From assembly GCF_042650645.1 (NCBI RefSeq), contig NZ_JBHSBI010000015.1, positions 124,001-188,000 on the forward strand: a stretch of 64,000 nt of DNA, written 5' to 3'. Within the stretch, counting starts at the first letter, position 1; every line of letters starts with the position of its first letter. The translations under genes and the position numbers were made by a program. Source of the stretch: Nonomuraea purpurea (lineage in GTDB: Bacteria; Actinomycetota; Actinomycetes; Streptosporangiales; Streptosporangiaceae). Positions 31,261 to 40,197 of the stretch are shown in pieces. The notes under the pieces were generated by a model. The model ran no database searches. It was not told the DNA's origin and was given only the letters and a program-made list of their open reading frames with translations.

Positions 31261-32194
31261 GCTGCTTGACCTGCTCTCCTGGCAGATCGCCCGCCCAGAT
31301 GGAGGTCGCGTCCAGGTATGGCCGCAGCAGCGCGGACAGCTCCGGATCGCCCCTGCCGTTGAGCTCGTCGGAGGCGATCTTGCGGGCGACCCCGGCGACG
31401 ACGTCGGCCACCTGCACCCGCGCGTCCAGCGTCGACTCGACCAGCCGAAACCCGGCCAGCCGGCCCTCGCCCGCCATCCGCCGCATCAGGGCGACGCGTT
31501 CCTCGGTCAGCGTCGTCTGCCTGTCGTGGACGATGGAGACGGGCCGCCCGCCCGCGCCCCAGTGGACGGCGGCCCGCACGATGGCGGGCATGAGCGGGTC
31601 GAGCGCGGGCAGGACGTGCGGATCGGCCAGCAGGTGCGCGTGGAAGTCCTCCACGCGCGGCCTGGCCCGCCACAGCAGCTCCATGATCTCGCCCGCCGCG
31701 CCGCCCGTGCCGCGCAGCTCGTCGACCAGGCGGTAGGCGTCCTCGACCGAGACGATGACGCCCTGGCCGTTCTTGGCGCGCAGCAGGTAGTTGAACGCCT
31801 CCAGGAAGGCCGTCCACCGCAGGGGACCGAACGCGGCGCGGCCCTCCCGGTAGAGGGCGAGCGCGAGCGGCGCGCCGGCCGCCGGCAGCTCGGCGATCTT
31901 GCCGGCCATGTGGAAGGCCTTGTCGACCAGGAACACCTGGACGTGGCCGAGGACCGGGCCCGAGGGGCCGAGCATCCAGCGCAGCGCGGCCCTGTGCTTC
32001 TCGCGCAGGATGTGGTTGGCCTTGTACTGGGTGGCCGGCGACGGCGCCCGCGCGCGCAGCTCGGCGATGCACGCGGCCGCCTCGGCGTGCTCCATCAGCA
32101 CTCCGGCGTGCGCGAACACGTCGGTGTTGCCGCCGACCAGCTTCTCTCCCTCCGCGCCTGATTCGTCGCACGCGATTTCGAGGGGCTTGACCAC
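31256..32194 (-). CDS. DUF3800 domain protein
   Basis: 312 residues from GTG 32192-32194. The N-terminal Asp-Glu-Ser-Gly signature (IACDESGAE, Asp10) and the C-terminal DARVQVADVVAGVARK are the hallmark acidic residues of DUF3800, a family thought to be nuclease-like. Members occur near mobile elements and defence genes, but no such context is evident here. It is transcribed toward the three-gene unit, with 53 bp between. Function is unknown. Confidence 0.75.
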   Translation of the reverse strand: MVKPLEIACDESGAEGEKLVGGNTDVFAHAGVLMEHAEAAACIAELRARAPSPATQYKANHILREKHRAALRWMLGPSGPVLGHVQVFLVDKAFHMAGKIAELPAAGAPLALALYREGRAAFGPLRWTAFLEAFNYLLRAKNGQGVIVSVEDAYRLVDELRGTGGAAGEIMELLWRARPRVEDFHAHLLADPHVLPALDPLMPAIVRAAVHWGAGGRPVSIVHDRQTTLTEERVALMRRMAGEGRLAGFRLVESTLDARVQVADVVAGVARKIASDELNGRGDPELSALLRPYLDATSIWAGDLPGEQVKQR

Positions 32195-32245
32195 AACTTC
32201 CGAATGTAGTCGCGGCCCCGCGCCCGCCGCGAGCCAATATCGGGC

Positions 32246-33667
32246 TCAGAGCTGGGCGCGGGCGAACTGCTGGTGCTGCCCGCTTGCGCACGGATACTGC
32301 TTGAACTGCACGTCGTCGGCCTGCGAGGCGCTCGGCAGGTCCGCGCACTTGCCCGAATGCCTGGCCACCAGCCGCACGTAGCCGCCGCCCGCGTCCTGCA
32401 GCGTCCACTGCTGGTTGGTGCCGCTCCCGCACGTGTACTGCTGCACCGCGGCCCCGTCGGCGGTGCTCGCGCCGTTGACGTCCAGGCACTTGCCGGAGTG
32501 ACGGGCGACGACCTGCGCGTAGCCGCCGCTGATCGACTGGATCCGCCACTGCTGGTTGGCGCCGCCGCCGCAGGCGTACTGGACGACGGCGGCGGCGTTG
32601 TCACCCGAGGCGCCCCGCACGTCGGCGCACTTGCCCGAATGGCGCACCGTGAGGCGTTCGTAGCCGGTGCCGGTCGTGGCGATGGTGCCGGCGGCGGCGT
32701 CGAGGGTGAGCTGGCGGGCGTAGGACAGGCTCATGCTGGTGCTGCTCGGGAACCGCACCGGCAGCCACACGTAGCGGGAGTCGTTGACGGGGCCGCCCCA
32801 GGCGCCCGCCCACCGGTCGCCCAGATACAGGTAGGAGGTGCCGGACGTGCCCTGGACGGGCAGCACGTAAGCCGGTTGCGAGCCGAAGGTGAGCGAGTCG
32901 CCGGCGTTCTGCCAGGCGCTCCAGGAGCCCGTGATGCTGGTGGCGGTGGCGTACTTGGCCTGGTTCGGCTGCCAGCCGGTGGCGCCGGAGGTCAACAGGA
33001 AGTAGACCCCGTCGCGCTTGAACATGGCGGGCGCCTCGCGGTGGTCGCCGTCCCACATCCGCGCCAGCGTGGCCACGTCGGTGTAGTCGGCGGTGAGCCG
33101 GTAGACGTGCAGGTCGTAGTTCTCGTCGGCGGCCGAGATCATGTAGCCGACCCCGTCGGTGTCGACGAACGCGGTGATGTCACGTGACATGTGGCCGAGC
33201 GGGCGGAAACTGCGCAGATAGGTGTAGGCGCCGTCCACCGTCGTCGAGACCGCCACGGCCGCCCGCGCCTCGCCGTAGTCGCGGCCGTTCTCCTTGTGCA
33301 TCCACATGACGAAGCGGCCGGTCGCGGCGTTGTAGACGACCTTCGGCCGTTCGATGTTGGCGACCTGCAGTTCGGCGGCGCTGGACTGGGTGAGCACGTG
33401 GTTGCGGAACTCCCAGGTGCGCAGGTCCGTCGAACGGTAGGCCGAGACGTAGCGGAAGGTGCCGTCGGCGTTGCGGTTCTCCCCGAACCAGTAGTAGGAC
33501 GAGCCCACCTTCAGCACGCCGCCGCCGTGCGCGTGCAGCAGGTTGCCCGACGTGTCGGTGAACTGGGCGCCGACCGGCACCGTGACCGGCGCCGCCGTCG
33601 CGGGGCCGGCCGGTGACAGCGCGAGGACCAGGCACAGCCCGGCCAGGAGGGTGAGCAGGCGGGACAT
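32246..33667 (-). CDS. secreted GH43-type glycoside hydrolase with ricin-B lectin domain
   Basis: 473 residues. A signal peptide (MSRLLTLLAGLCLVLALSPA, cleavage near ATAAP) leads to a GH43-like five-bladed propeller (about residues 30-330; opening HAHGGGVLKVGSSYYWFGE, then NIERPKVVYN with a candidate acid Glu). The opening motif is close to exo-beta-1,3-galactanase members. Residues about 345-473 are a ricin-B carbohydrate-binding trefoil with three HSGKC repeats and QQW/QQW/QQF motifs. It would degrade plant or microbial galactan side chains outside the cell. It is divergent from the heparinase-like gene, a possible shared polysaccharide function. Confidence 0.87.
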   Translation of the reverse strand: MSRLLTLLAGLCLVLALSPAGPATAAPVTVPVGAQFTDTSGNLLHAHGGGVLKVGSSYYWFGENRNADGTFRYVSAYRSTDLRTWEFRNHVLTQSSAAELQVANIERPKVVYNAATGRFVMWMHKENGRDYGEARAAVAVSTTVDGAYTYLRSFRPLGHMSRDITAFVDTDGVGYMISAADENYDLHVYRLTADYTDVATLARMWDGDHREAPAMFKRDGVYFLLTSGATGWQPNQAKYATATSITGSWSAWQNAGDSLTFGSQPAYVLPVQGTSGTSYLYLGDRWAGAWGGPVNDSRYVWLPVRFPSSTSMSLSYARQLTLDAAAGTIATTGTGYERLTVRHSGKCADVRGASGDNAAAVVQYACGGGANQQWRIQSISGGYAQVVARHSGKCLDVNGASTADGAAVQQYTCGSGTNQQWTLQDAGGGYVRLVARHSGKCADLPSASQADDVQFKQYPCASGQHQQFARAQL

Positions 33668-33861
33668 CGCGTACGTGCTCCTCTCCGAGGTAACCGGCTA
33701 CCTGCGCTGGACGCTAAACGCGGCCCATCGGGGCGTCAACGCGCGATGAAACGTTCATCGGCGAGGCCGTGGAGACCAGGGATGCTGAGAGGTATGAGAG
33801 CACTGTGCGCCATCGGGGCCGGCGCGGATTTCCGGCATTCGGTGCGGTCGTTGAGGGCCCG

Positions 33862-35508
33862 ATGACCGCGACGCTGATCGCGGAGATCCGCGAGGAGGCC
33901 CTCAGGGCGCGGGCGACGGCGGCGCCCGAGTTGACGTTCGGGTTGTGGCGTCGCTTCGCCGACCACGGGGAGCGGTCGGCGTACGAGGGCGTCTACTTCG
34001 AGCGGCGTCGCCGGCTGGTCGCGCTCATCCTGGCCGCCCACCTGGACGGGCGGCCCGACCCGGCGCTGGACGACCTGCTGTGGTCGGTGTGCGACGAGTA
34101 CGCCTGGGTGCTGCCCGCCCACGAACCGGACGAGGGGCCGGTCAACGCGTTCGTGGACCTGTTCGCCGCCGAGACCGCCCACACCCTGGCCGAGGCGACC
34201 GCGCTGCTGGGCGGGCACATCGACGCGCGGGTGCGGGCGCGCGTCCGCGACGAGGTGGATCGCCGGGTTCTGCGTCCCCTGCGCGCCGGGCCGATGTGGT
34301 GGGAGAGTGCGGATCACAACTGGGCGGCGGTGTGCGCGGGCGCCTCCGGGATGGCGGCTCTGGCCCTGGACTCCGAGCATCTGCCCGTCCTGCTGCCCCG
34401 CCTGGTGCGGGCCATGGAGTCGTTCCTGTCAGGCACCGGTCCGGACGGCGCCTGCTTGGAGGGGCCCGACTACTGGGCCTACGGGTTCGGATATTTCGTA
34501 TATTTCGCCGAAGCTCTGCGTGAACGGACAGGCCAGGACCTCCTCGACCGCCCCCACGTACGGCAGATGGCCGCCTACCCCGCCAGAATCGACTTCGGGA
34601 ACGGCCGGCGGCCCGCCTTCGCCGACTCCCACGGCCGCGGCCTCTACCCGTCCGGCCTGCTGCACCGGCTGGCGGCGCGCCTCGACGTCCCCGTCCCCGG
34701 CCGGCCCGCACCCTCGTCCTTCCACGACGACCCCTGCTACCGCTGGGCCCACCTCAGCCGCACCTTGTGGTGGTCGAACGAGCCCACCCGCCCGGACGCC
34801 GCGATCGTGCGCGCGCGGCCCGAGTCGCGGGCGTACCTGCCGGACGCCGCCATCGTCGTGGCCAGGGCCGGCGGTACGGCCTTCGCCGCCAAGGGGGGTC
34901 ACAACGACGAACCCCACAACCACCTGGATCTCGGCCATTTCATCATCCACGCGGGCGGCCAGAGCGTCCTGGACGATCTGGGCGCGCCGCAGTACACGCG
35001 TGATTACTTCCGGGAGGGGCGCTATGAGGTGCCGCAGGCGTCGGCGCGGTGGCACTCGATCCCCCTCATCGACGGCGCCGCCCAGCTGCCGGGCAGAGAT
35101 CGCCGGGCCGAGGTCGTGACCCACGTCAGCCGGCCCGGCTCACTGACCTTCGCCCTCGACCTGACCGCCGCCTACGCCGCGCCTCGGCTCGCCCGCTTCA
35201 CCCGCACCTTCCACTGGCGCCCCGGCACCCTCGAACTCACCGACGCCTTCGACTTCACCGACGCCGGCTGCCTGGTCGAGGAGCTGTTCATCTCCCGCCG
35301 CCGTCCCGTGGCCGGGCCGGGGGTGATCAGTTGGGGCGCGGTCGAGGTCGCCGTCCCCGCGCCGTGGCGGGCCGCGGTGGAGGAGCAGGAGGTACGCGGC
35401 CACGACGGCGTCCCCGAGATCGTCCACCGCGTCCGGTTGAGCGCCCGCATCCCGTCGGGCGCCCACCGATTCGTCTTCACCATCCACCCCGGTTCGGAGG
35501 TCCCGTAG
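33862..35508 (+). CDS. heparinase II/III-like protein
   Basis: 548 residues from ATG 33862 (GAGGG upstream). The N-terminal alpha/alpha toroid (about residues 1-300) and C-terminal beta-sandwich (about 305-548) match heparinase II/III family lyases. The conserved His-rich GHNDEPHNHLDLGHFIIHAG sits at the domain junction where catalytic and zinc-binding His residues occur. No signal peptide, so it may act on imported oligosaccharides. It is divergent from the secreted GH43 gene with 194 bp between starts, suggesting joint use of a polymer. The substrate is unknown. Confidence 0.78.
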   Translation: MTATLIAEIREEALRARATAAPELTFGLWRRFADHGERSAYEGVYFERRRRLVALILAAHLDGRPDPALDDLLWSVCDEYAWVLPAHEPDEGPVNAFVDLFAAETAHTLAEATALLGGHIDARVRARVRDEVDRRVLRPLRAGPMWWESADHNWAAVCAGASGMAALALDSEHLPVLLPRLVRAMESFLSGTGPDGACLEGPDYWAYGFGYFVYFAEALRERTGQDLLDRPHVRQMAAYPARIDFGNGRRPAFADSHGRGLYPSGLLHRLAARLDVPVPGRPAPSSFHDDPCYRWAHLSRTLWWSNEPTRPDAAIVRARPESRAYLPDAAIVVARAGGTAFAAKGGHNDEPHNHLDLGHFIIHAGGQSVLDDLGAPQYTRDYFREGRYEVPQASARWHSIPLIDGAAQLPGRDRRAEVVTHVSRPGSLTFALDLTAAYAAPRLARFTRTFHWRPGTLELTDAFDFTDAGCLVEELFISRRRPVAGPGVISWGAVEVAVPAPWRAAVEEQEVRGHDGVPEIVHRVRLSARIPSGAHRFVFTIHPGSEVP

Positions 35509-35606
35509 GACGCTTCGGTCGCAGGCGTCTCCTCGGTAACGGCAGGTCAGGGCCGGTGCACATGGTTGCCGCCCCGGACCTAGGCTCGAAATGGAGGGAC
35601 ATGGCC

Positions 35607-36596
35607 ATGGACATCAATATCGTGCTCATCGTTATCGCCTTCGTCCTCTTCGTCGTGACGGCCACCGGGATGAGGATCGTCAACCAAATAGAACGCGGCG
35701 TCGTTTTCCGCTTCGGCCAGGCGCAGAGGGAGATCAGGCAGCCGGGACTGAGGTTCCTGATCCCCGTCGTGGACCGTATGCGGAAGGTCAACGTCCAGAT
35801 CGTCACCATGCCGATCCCGACGCAGGAGGGCATCACCCGGGACAACGTCTCGGTACGGGTCGACGCGGTCGCCTACTTCAGGGTGCAGGATCCGATGCGG
35901 GCGGCCATCGAGGTGCAGAACTACCTGTTCGCCGTCGAGCAGGTATCGCAGACCTCGCTGCGCTCGATCATCGGCAAGAGCGAACTGGACGACCTGCTCA
36001 CCAACCGGGAGGAGCTCAATAAGGGCCTGGCGCTGATGATCGACAGCCCGGCTCTCGGCTGGGGCATCCACATCGACCGGGTGGAGATCAAGGACGTGCA
36101 GTTGCCGGAGGCGATGAAGCGCTCCATCGCGCGGCAGGCCGAGGCGGAACGGGAGCGGCGCTCCCGAGTGATCGTCGCGGACGGCGAGCTGCTGGCCGCG
36201 CGCAAGCTGGCCGACGCCTCGGAGATCATGTCGCAGACCCCGGCGGCGCTGCAGTTGCGGCTGTTGCAGACGGTGGTGGAGGTGGCCGCGGAGAAGAACT
36301 CGACGTTGATCATGCCGCTGCCGGTGGAGCTGCTGCGCTTCTTCGACCGGGCCACGACCCAGGGCGCGGCCGTCGCCACCGCCCAAGGCGAGGCGGGGAC
36401 GGCGGAAGCCGAGCGGATCCAGCCCGAGCCCGAGCCGGGACCGGAGGCCCTGCCGCGCTCCGAGCCCGAGCCGCGGCCCGACGCCCTGCCGCGGCCCGAG
36501 CAGCAGCCGGGCGCCTTGCCGGGCCCCGAGCCCGAGCAGCAGCCGGACGGCCAGTCACGTCCCGGGTCGGTGCCGGGCCAGGCGAGCCGGGGGTAG
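35607..36596 (+). CDS. slipin/SPFH-domain membrane protein
   Basis: 329 residues from ATG 35607; ATG 35601 is in frame but only three bases from GGAGG. The protein has one N-terminal membrane segment (INIVLIVIAFVLFVVTATGM) followed by an SPFH/Band 7 domain (RGVVFRFGQAQREIRQPGLR, VRVDAVAYFRV and IHIDRVEIKDVQLPEAMKR). A coiled segment EAERERRSR follows. The last 60 residues are a Pro/Glu/Gln-rich repetitive tail (PEPEPGPEALPRSEPEPRPD). Bacterial slipins often pair with an NfeD-type protease, but none is next door. A role in membrane microdomain scaffolding is inferred. Confidence 0.88.
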   Translation: MDINIVLIVIAFVLFVVTATGMRIVNQIERGVVFRFGQAQREIRQPGLRFLIPVVDRMRKVNVQIVTMPIPTQEGITRDNVSVRVDAVAYFRVQDPMRAAIEVQNYLFAVEQVSQTSLRSIIGKSELDDLLTNREELNKGLALMIDSPALGWGIHIDRVEIKDVQLPEAMKRSIARQAEAERERRSRVIVADGELLAARKLADASEIMSQTPAALQLRLLQTVVEVAAEKNSTLIMPLPVELLRFFDRATTQGAAVATAQGEAGTAEAERIQPEPEPGPEALPRSEPEPRPDALPRPEQQPGALPGPEPEQQPDGQSRPGSVPGQASRG

Positions 36597-36717
36597 CCGG
36601 CAAGCGTCAAGACAGCGTATGAATACGGGCCTCATCCGTCAGGATCGCGTGGGCGTCGCGCCCCGGAGCGCCGCCCGCCCCCGATAGTGGGAATGTCGTC
36701 ATCCGGAAGGCGGGGCC

Positions 36718-37374
36718 GTGCACATCGTCAGTTCCCCCATCTCGGCCGGCCGCAAGCGGGCCGCCGGGGTGGGGATCGAGCAGTTCCACCATCCTCGGCC
36801 GGTCGGTGTCGGGGGCAGGCGCCGTCCGCGTCCGACCCCGGAGCGGGAGCGGCTGGTGGCGGGCCTGGCCGGGCGGGTTCTGGAGCTGGGCTCGGGTGAC
36901 GGCGTCAAGCTGGCCTGCTATCCGCCGGCGGTGGAGGAGATCCTGCTGGTGGAGCCGGACCCGTTCCTGCGGGCGGCGTCCAAGGCGGTCGTGGCCGACC
37001 TGCCCGCGACCCCGGCACGCCTGCTCGACGGCGAGCTGACCCGCTTCCCCGCGCCTGACGCCTCCTGCGACGCCGTCGTGTGCGCCCTGATCCTGTGCTG
37101 CTCGGGCCGGCTCGCGGAGACGTTCGCGGAGATCAGGCGCGTGCTGCGGCCGGGCGGCGAGCTGCGCTTCTACGAGCACCAGCGCCCGCGCAGCCACCTG
37201 GTCGCGCTGCTGAGCGGCCTGGTGACCCCGCTGTGGTCCCGCGCGGCCGGCGGCTGTCATCCCGCCCGTGACATCCTGGCCGCCATGCGGCGGGCGGGCT
37301 TCGCCGTGGAGAGCGTGGAGCGGTTCGCCTTCCGGGGCTTCGACCACGTGGTCGGCGTCGCCCGGCCCCGCTGA
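36718..37374 (+). CDS. class I SAM-dependent methyltransferase (METTL7/UbiE-like)
   Basis: 218 residues from GTG 36718. AdoMet motif I is VLELGSGDGVKLACYPPAV, motif post-I is VEPDPFLRAASK, then CDAVVCALILCC and RRVLRPGGELRFYEHQRPRS as motifs IV and V. The last 70 residues (WSRAAGGCHPARDILAAMRR) are typical of thiol-methyltransferase-like METTL7 relatives. It precedes the APC transporter gene by 24 bp and may be co-transcribed. The methyl acceptor is unknown. Confidence 0.82.
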   Translation: MHIVSSPISAGRKRAAGVGIEQFHHPRPVGVGGRRRPRPTPERERLVAGLAGRVLELGSGDGVKLACYPPAVEEILLVEPDPFLRAASKAVVADLPATPARLLDGELTRFPAPDASCDAVVCALILCCSGRLAETFAEIRRVLRPGGELRFYEHQRPRSHLVALLSGLVTPLWSRAAGGCHPARDILAAMRRAGFAVESVERFAFRGFDHVVGVARPR

Positions 37375-37398
37375 GGCGGTATCGGTCGGTCCGCGGTC

Positions 37399-39309
37399 AT
37401 GGTACTGGCGAAACGGCCGGGGGCCACGGAGGGCACGCTGCGGTCCTGGCTGCTGGAGGGGTTGCAGACCGATCGCACCCAGATCGAGCACGGCCCGCAC
37501 GTGAAGCATCCGTGGTGGCGGGTGATGTGCCTGACGGGTGTGGACTATTTCTCGACGCTGGGCTACCAGCCGGGCATCGCGGCGCTGGCGGCGGGGTTGT
37601 TGTCGCCGGTGGCGACGCTGTTCCTGGTGGCCTTGACGCTGCTGGGGGCGTTGCCGGTCTATCGGCGGGTCGCGGTGGAGAGCCCGCGCGGCCAGGGGTC
37701 GATCGCGATGCTGGAACACCTGGCGCCGCAGTGGTGGGGCAAGCTGCTGGTGCTGGCGCTGCTGGGGTTCGCGGCCACCGACTTCGTGATCACGATGACG
37801 TTGTCGGCGGCGGACGCGACCGCGCACATCATGGAGAACCCGTTCGTGCCCGATTTCCTCCAGGGGCGGCGGGTGCCGGTGACGCTGGTGCTGCTGGCGG
37901 CATTGGGCGCGGTGTTCCTGATGGGGTTCAGCGAGGCGATCGGCCTGGCGACGCTGCTGGTCTTCGTCTACCTCGGGCTGAACGCGGTCGTCGTGGCCAC
38001 CGCCGTCGCGCACGTGATCGAGACGCCGCACGCGTTGATCGACTGGCGGCGGGCGCTCGGCATGACCTACAGCACTCCGGCGGCGATGATCGGGCTGTCG
38101 CTGCTGGTGATGCCGAAGCTGGCGCTGGGGTTGTCGGGGTTCGAGACCGGGGTCGCGGTGATGCCGGTGATCAAGGGGGACATCCCTGAACGGATCAAGG
38201 GCGCCCGGCGGCTGCTCACCACCGCGGCGTTGATCATGAGCGTGTTCCTGGTCTGCTCCAGCTTCGTCACGACCGTGCTGATCCCGTTGCACGAGTTCCA
38301 GCCGGGCGGCAGGGCGAACGGGCGCGCGCTGGCGTATCTGGCGCACCAGTACCTGGGGGAGTGGTTCGGCACGGTCTACGACGTGTCCACGATCGCGATC
38401 CTGTGGTTCGCGGGGGCCTCGGCGATGGCCGGGCTGATCAACTTGGTGCCGCGCTACCTGCCTCGCTACGGCATGGCGCCGGGCTGGACGGGGGCGGTGC
38501 GGCCGCTGGTGCTGGTGTTCTCGGTCATCGCGTTCGCCATCACGATCATCTTCGACGCGGACGTGGACGCCCAGGGTGGCGCCTACGCCACCGGCGTGCT
38601 GGTGCTCATCCTGTCGGCGGCCATCGCCGTGACGTTGTCGGCCCGCAGGCAGAGGCAGCGGGCGGCCTCAGCGGGGTTCGGAGTGATCGCGCTGGTGCTG
38701 GCGTACACGCTGGTGGCCAACGTGATCGAGCGGCCGGACGGCGTGAAGATCGCCTCGTTCTTCATCGTCACGATGGTCGGGACCTCGCTGATCTCCCGCA
38801 TCACCCGCTCCACCGAGCTGCGCTCCACCAGCGTGCGACTGGACGCGGTGGCCGAGCAGTTCGTCAACGACGCCTGCGGAGAGATCCACGTGATCGCCAA
38901 CGAGCCGGACAAACGCGACCAGGCCGAGTACAACGACAAGCTCCGCGAGACCTGGCTGAACCATCGGCTGCGCAGCGCGGAGCCGATCATGTTCGCGGAG
39001 GTATCGGTGAGGGACGCCTCGGAGTTCGAGTCGGAGCTGCGCGTGCGGGGCGAGGACCGATTCGGCCACCAGGTGCTGACGCTGGAGAGTTCGGCGGTGC
39101 CCAACTCGCTGGCGGCGCTGCTGCTCTACCTGCGCGACCGGACCGGGGAGGTGCCGCACATCTACTTCCACTGGGGTGAGGGCAAGCCGGTGGTGGCGAT
39201 GCTGCGCTACGTGCTGTTCGGCGGCGGGGACGTGCCGCCGCTGACGCGGGAGGTGCTACGCCAGGCCGAGCCGGACCCGGAACGCCGCCCGCACGTCCAC
39301 GTCGGCTGA
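37399..39309 (+). CDS. APC-superfamily permease with C-terminal cytosolic domain
   Basis: 636 residues. The first 480 or so hold about 12 membrane segments, starting after CLTGVDYFSTLGYQPGIAAL, a pattern typical of a large actinobacterial APC permease group. The last 150 residues (RSTSVRLDAVAEQFVNDACG, then PHIYFHWGEGKPVVAML) form a soluble tail. This is reminiscent of the KUP/KimA-type potassium transporters of the APC superfamily, in which such tails regulate uptake; amino-acid transport is the alternative. The substrate is unresolved. A terminator hairpin follows at 39315-39332. Confidence 0.8.
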   Translation: MVLAKRPGATEGTLRSWLLEGLQTDRTQIEHGPHVKHPWWRVMCLTGVDYFSTLGYQPGIAALAAGLLSPVATLFLVALTLLGALPVYRRVAVESPRGQGSIAMLEHLAPQWWGKLLVLALLGFAATDFVITMTLSAADATAHIMENPFVPDFLQGRRVPVTLVLLAALGAVFLMGFSEAIGLATLLVFVYLGLNAVVVATAVAHVIETPHALIDWRRALGMTYSTPAAMIGLSLLVMPKLALGLSGFETGVAVMPVIKGDIPERIKGARRLLTTAALIMSVFLVCSSFVTTVLIPLHEFQPGGRANGRALAYLAHQYLGEWFGTVYDVSTIAILWFAGASAMAGLINLVPRYLPRYGMAPGWTGAVRPLVLVFSVIAFAITIIFDADVDAQGGAYATGVLVLILSAAIAVTLSARRQRQRAASAGFGVIALVLAYTLVANVIERPDGVKIASFFIVTMVGTSLISRITRSTELRSTSVRLDAVAEQFVNDACGEIHVIANEPDKRDQAEYNDKLRETWLNHRLRSAEPIMFAEVSVRDASEFESELRVRGEDRFGHQVLTLESSAVPNSLAALLLYLRDRTGEVPHIYFHWGEGKPVVAMLRYVLFGGGDVPPLTREVLRQAEPDPERRPHVHVG

Positions 39310-39314
39310 CGGGC

Positions 39315-39332
39315 ACCCCGGCTGCGCGGGGT
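39315..39332. terminator. hairpin between convergent APC permease and SDR genes
   Basis: ACCCCG (39315-39320) pairs with CGGGGT (39327-39332) around GCTGCG, immediately before the SDR stop codon on the opposite strand. Confidence 0.5.
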
Positions 39333-40082
39333 TCAGGCCGCCGACCAGCCTCCGTCCACCGGGACGATGGCCCCGTTGACGAACGAGGCGGCGTCGGAGG
39401 CGAGGAAGAGCGCGGCGTCGGCCATCTGCTCCGGCTGCGCCATGCGCTCACCGAGGGCGAGCACCGGGCCGAGGCGGGCGGCGCCGGTCGGGTCGAAGGT
39501 CGCGTTCTCGGCGATGGCGGTCATGGTGGGGCCGGGGAGTATGGCGTTGCAGCGGATGCCGTCCTTGGCGTACGCCCAGGCCACGCTGCGGGTCAGCCCG
39601 ACGACGCCGTGCTTGGAGGCGGTGTAGGCGGCTCCGGCGGTGCCGCCCCGGATGCCGGCTTCGGAGGCGGTGTTGACGATCGCGCCGCCGCCCTGGCTCA
39701 GCAGGTGCGGCAGCACGGCGTGGGTGACCAGGAATGTGCCGGTCAGGTTCACCCGCAGCACCCGGTCCCACAACTCGGCCGTGATGTCGTGCGGCAGCGC
39801 CATCGTGTCCATGATCCCGGCGTTGTTGCACAGCACGTCGATGCGCCCGTAGGCGGCGATCGCGGCCTCGACCAGGTCGGCTGCCGACTCCTGCGCGGAG
39901 ATGTCGGCCTGGACCGCCACGGCGGCCTCGCCGATGCCGGCGGCGGTGGCCTCGGCCCGTTCTTTGTCCAGGTCGCAGGCCACGACGCGGGCGCCGGCCT
40001 TGGCGAAGGCGACGGCCATCGCCCTGCCGATGCCCGAGCCGGCTCCGGTGATCAGGGCGACCTTGTCGTCAAAGGTGCTCAA
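39333..40082 (-). CDS. SDR-family oxidoreductase
   Basis: 249 residues from TTG 40080-40082, preceded by AAGGA at 7-base spacing. Classical SDR signatures are present: TGAGSGIGRAMAVAF for NAD(P), NNAGIMD, catalytic Ser in NTASEAGIRGG, and the YTASK (YxxxK) pair. An acidic residue after the second strand (ACDLDKE) favours NAD over NADP. It is divergent from a TetR gene with two near-identical 20-bp operators between them, so the TetR almost certainly controls both. The alcohol or ketone substrate is unknown. Confidence 0.92.
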   Translation of the reverse strand: MSTFDDKVALITGAGSGIGRAMAVAFAKAGARVVACDLDKERAEATAAGIGEAAVAVQADISAQESAADLVEAAIAAYGRIDVLCNNAGIMDTMALPHDITAELWDRVLRVNLTGTFLVTHAVLPHLLSQGGGAIVNTASEAGIRGGTAGAAYTASKHGVVGLTRSVAWAYAKDGIRCNAILPGPTMTAIAENATFDPTGAARLGPVLALGERMAQPEQMADAALFLASDAASFVNGAIVPVDGGWSAA

Positions 40083-40104
40083 AAGCTCGTCCTTCCGCGA
40101 ACCA

Positions 40105-40124
40105 ACCGGACTGTACTGTCCGGT
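40105..40124. promoter_or_regulatory. TetR operator, SDR-proximal
   Basis: Perfect inverted repeat ACCGGAC-N6-GTCCGGT. It matches the operator 57 bases away and lies 23 bases upstream of the SDR start. Confidence 0.85.
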
Positions 40125-40161
40125 AATCACCGTAGCCGGTACCCCGGGCGCGGGCAACAGC

Positions 40162-40181
40162 ACCGGACAATTTTGTCCGGT
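40162..40181. promoter_or_regulatory. TetR operator, TetR-proximal
   Basis: Perfect 9-bp inverted repeat ACCGGACAA-TT-TTGTCCGGT, 17 bases before the TetR start. It shares the ACCGGAC-N6-GTCCGGT core with the site at 40105-40124. Confidence 0.88.
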
Positions 40182-40197
40182 TGGTATCGTGGCAACC

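Noticed and set aside
36421..36590. PEPE/LPRP repeats in the slipin gene as a mobile repeat
   Set aside because: Explained as a low-complexity protein tail, not a DNA element.
36607..38346. Long His/Arg/Gln-rich frame opposite the methyltransferase and APC genes
   Set aside because: Low-complexity composition typical of GC-rich shadow frames.
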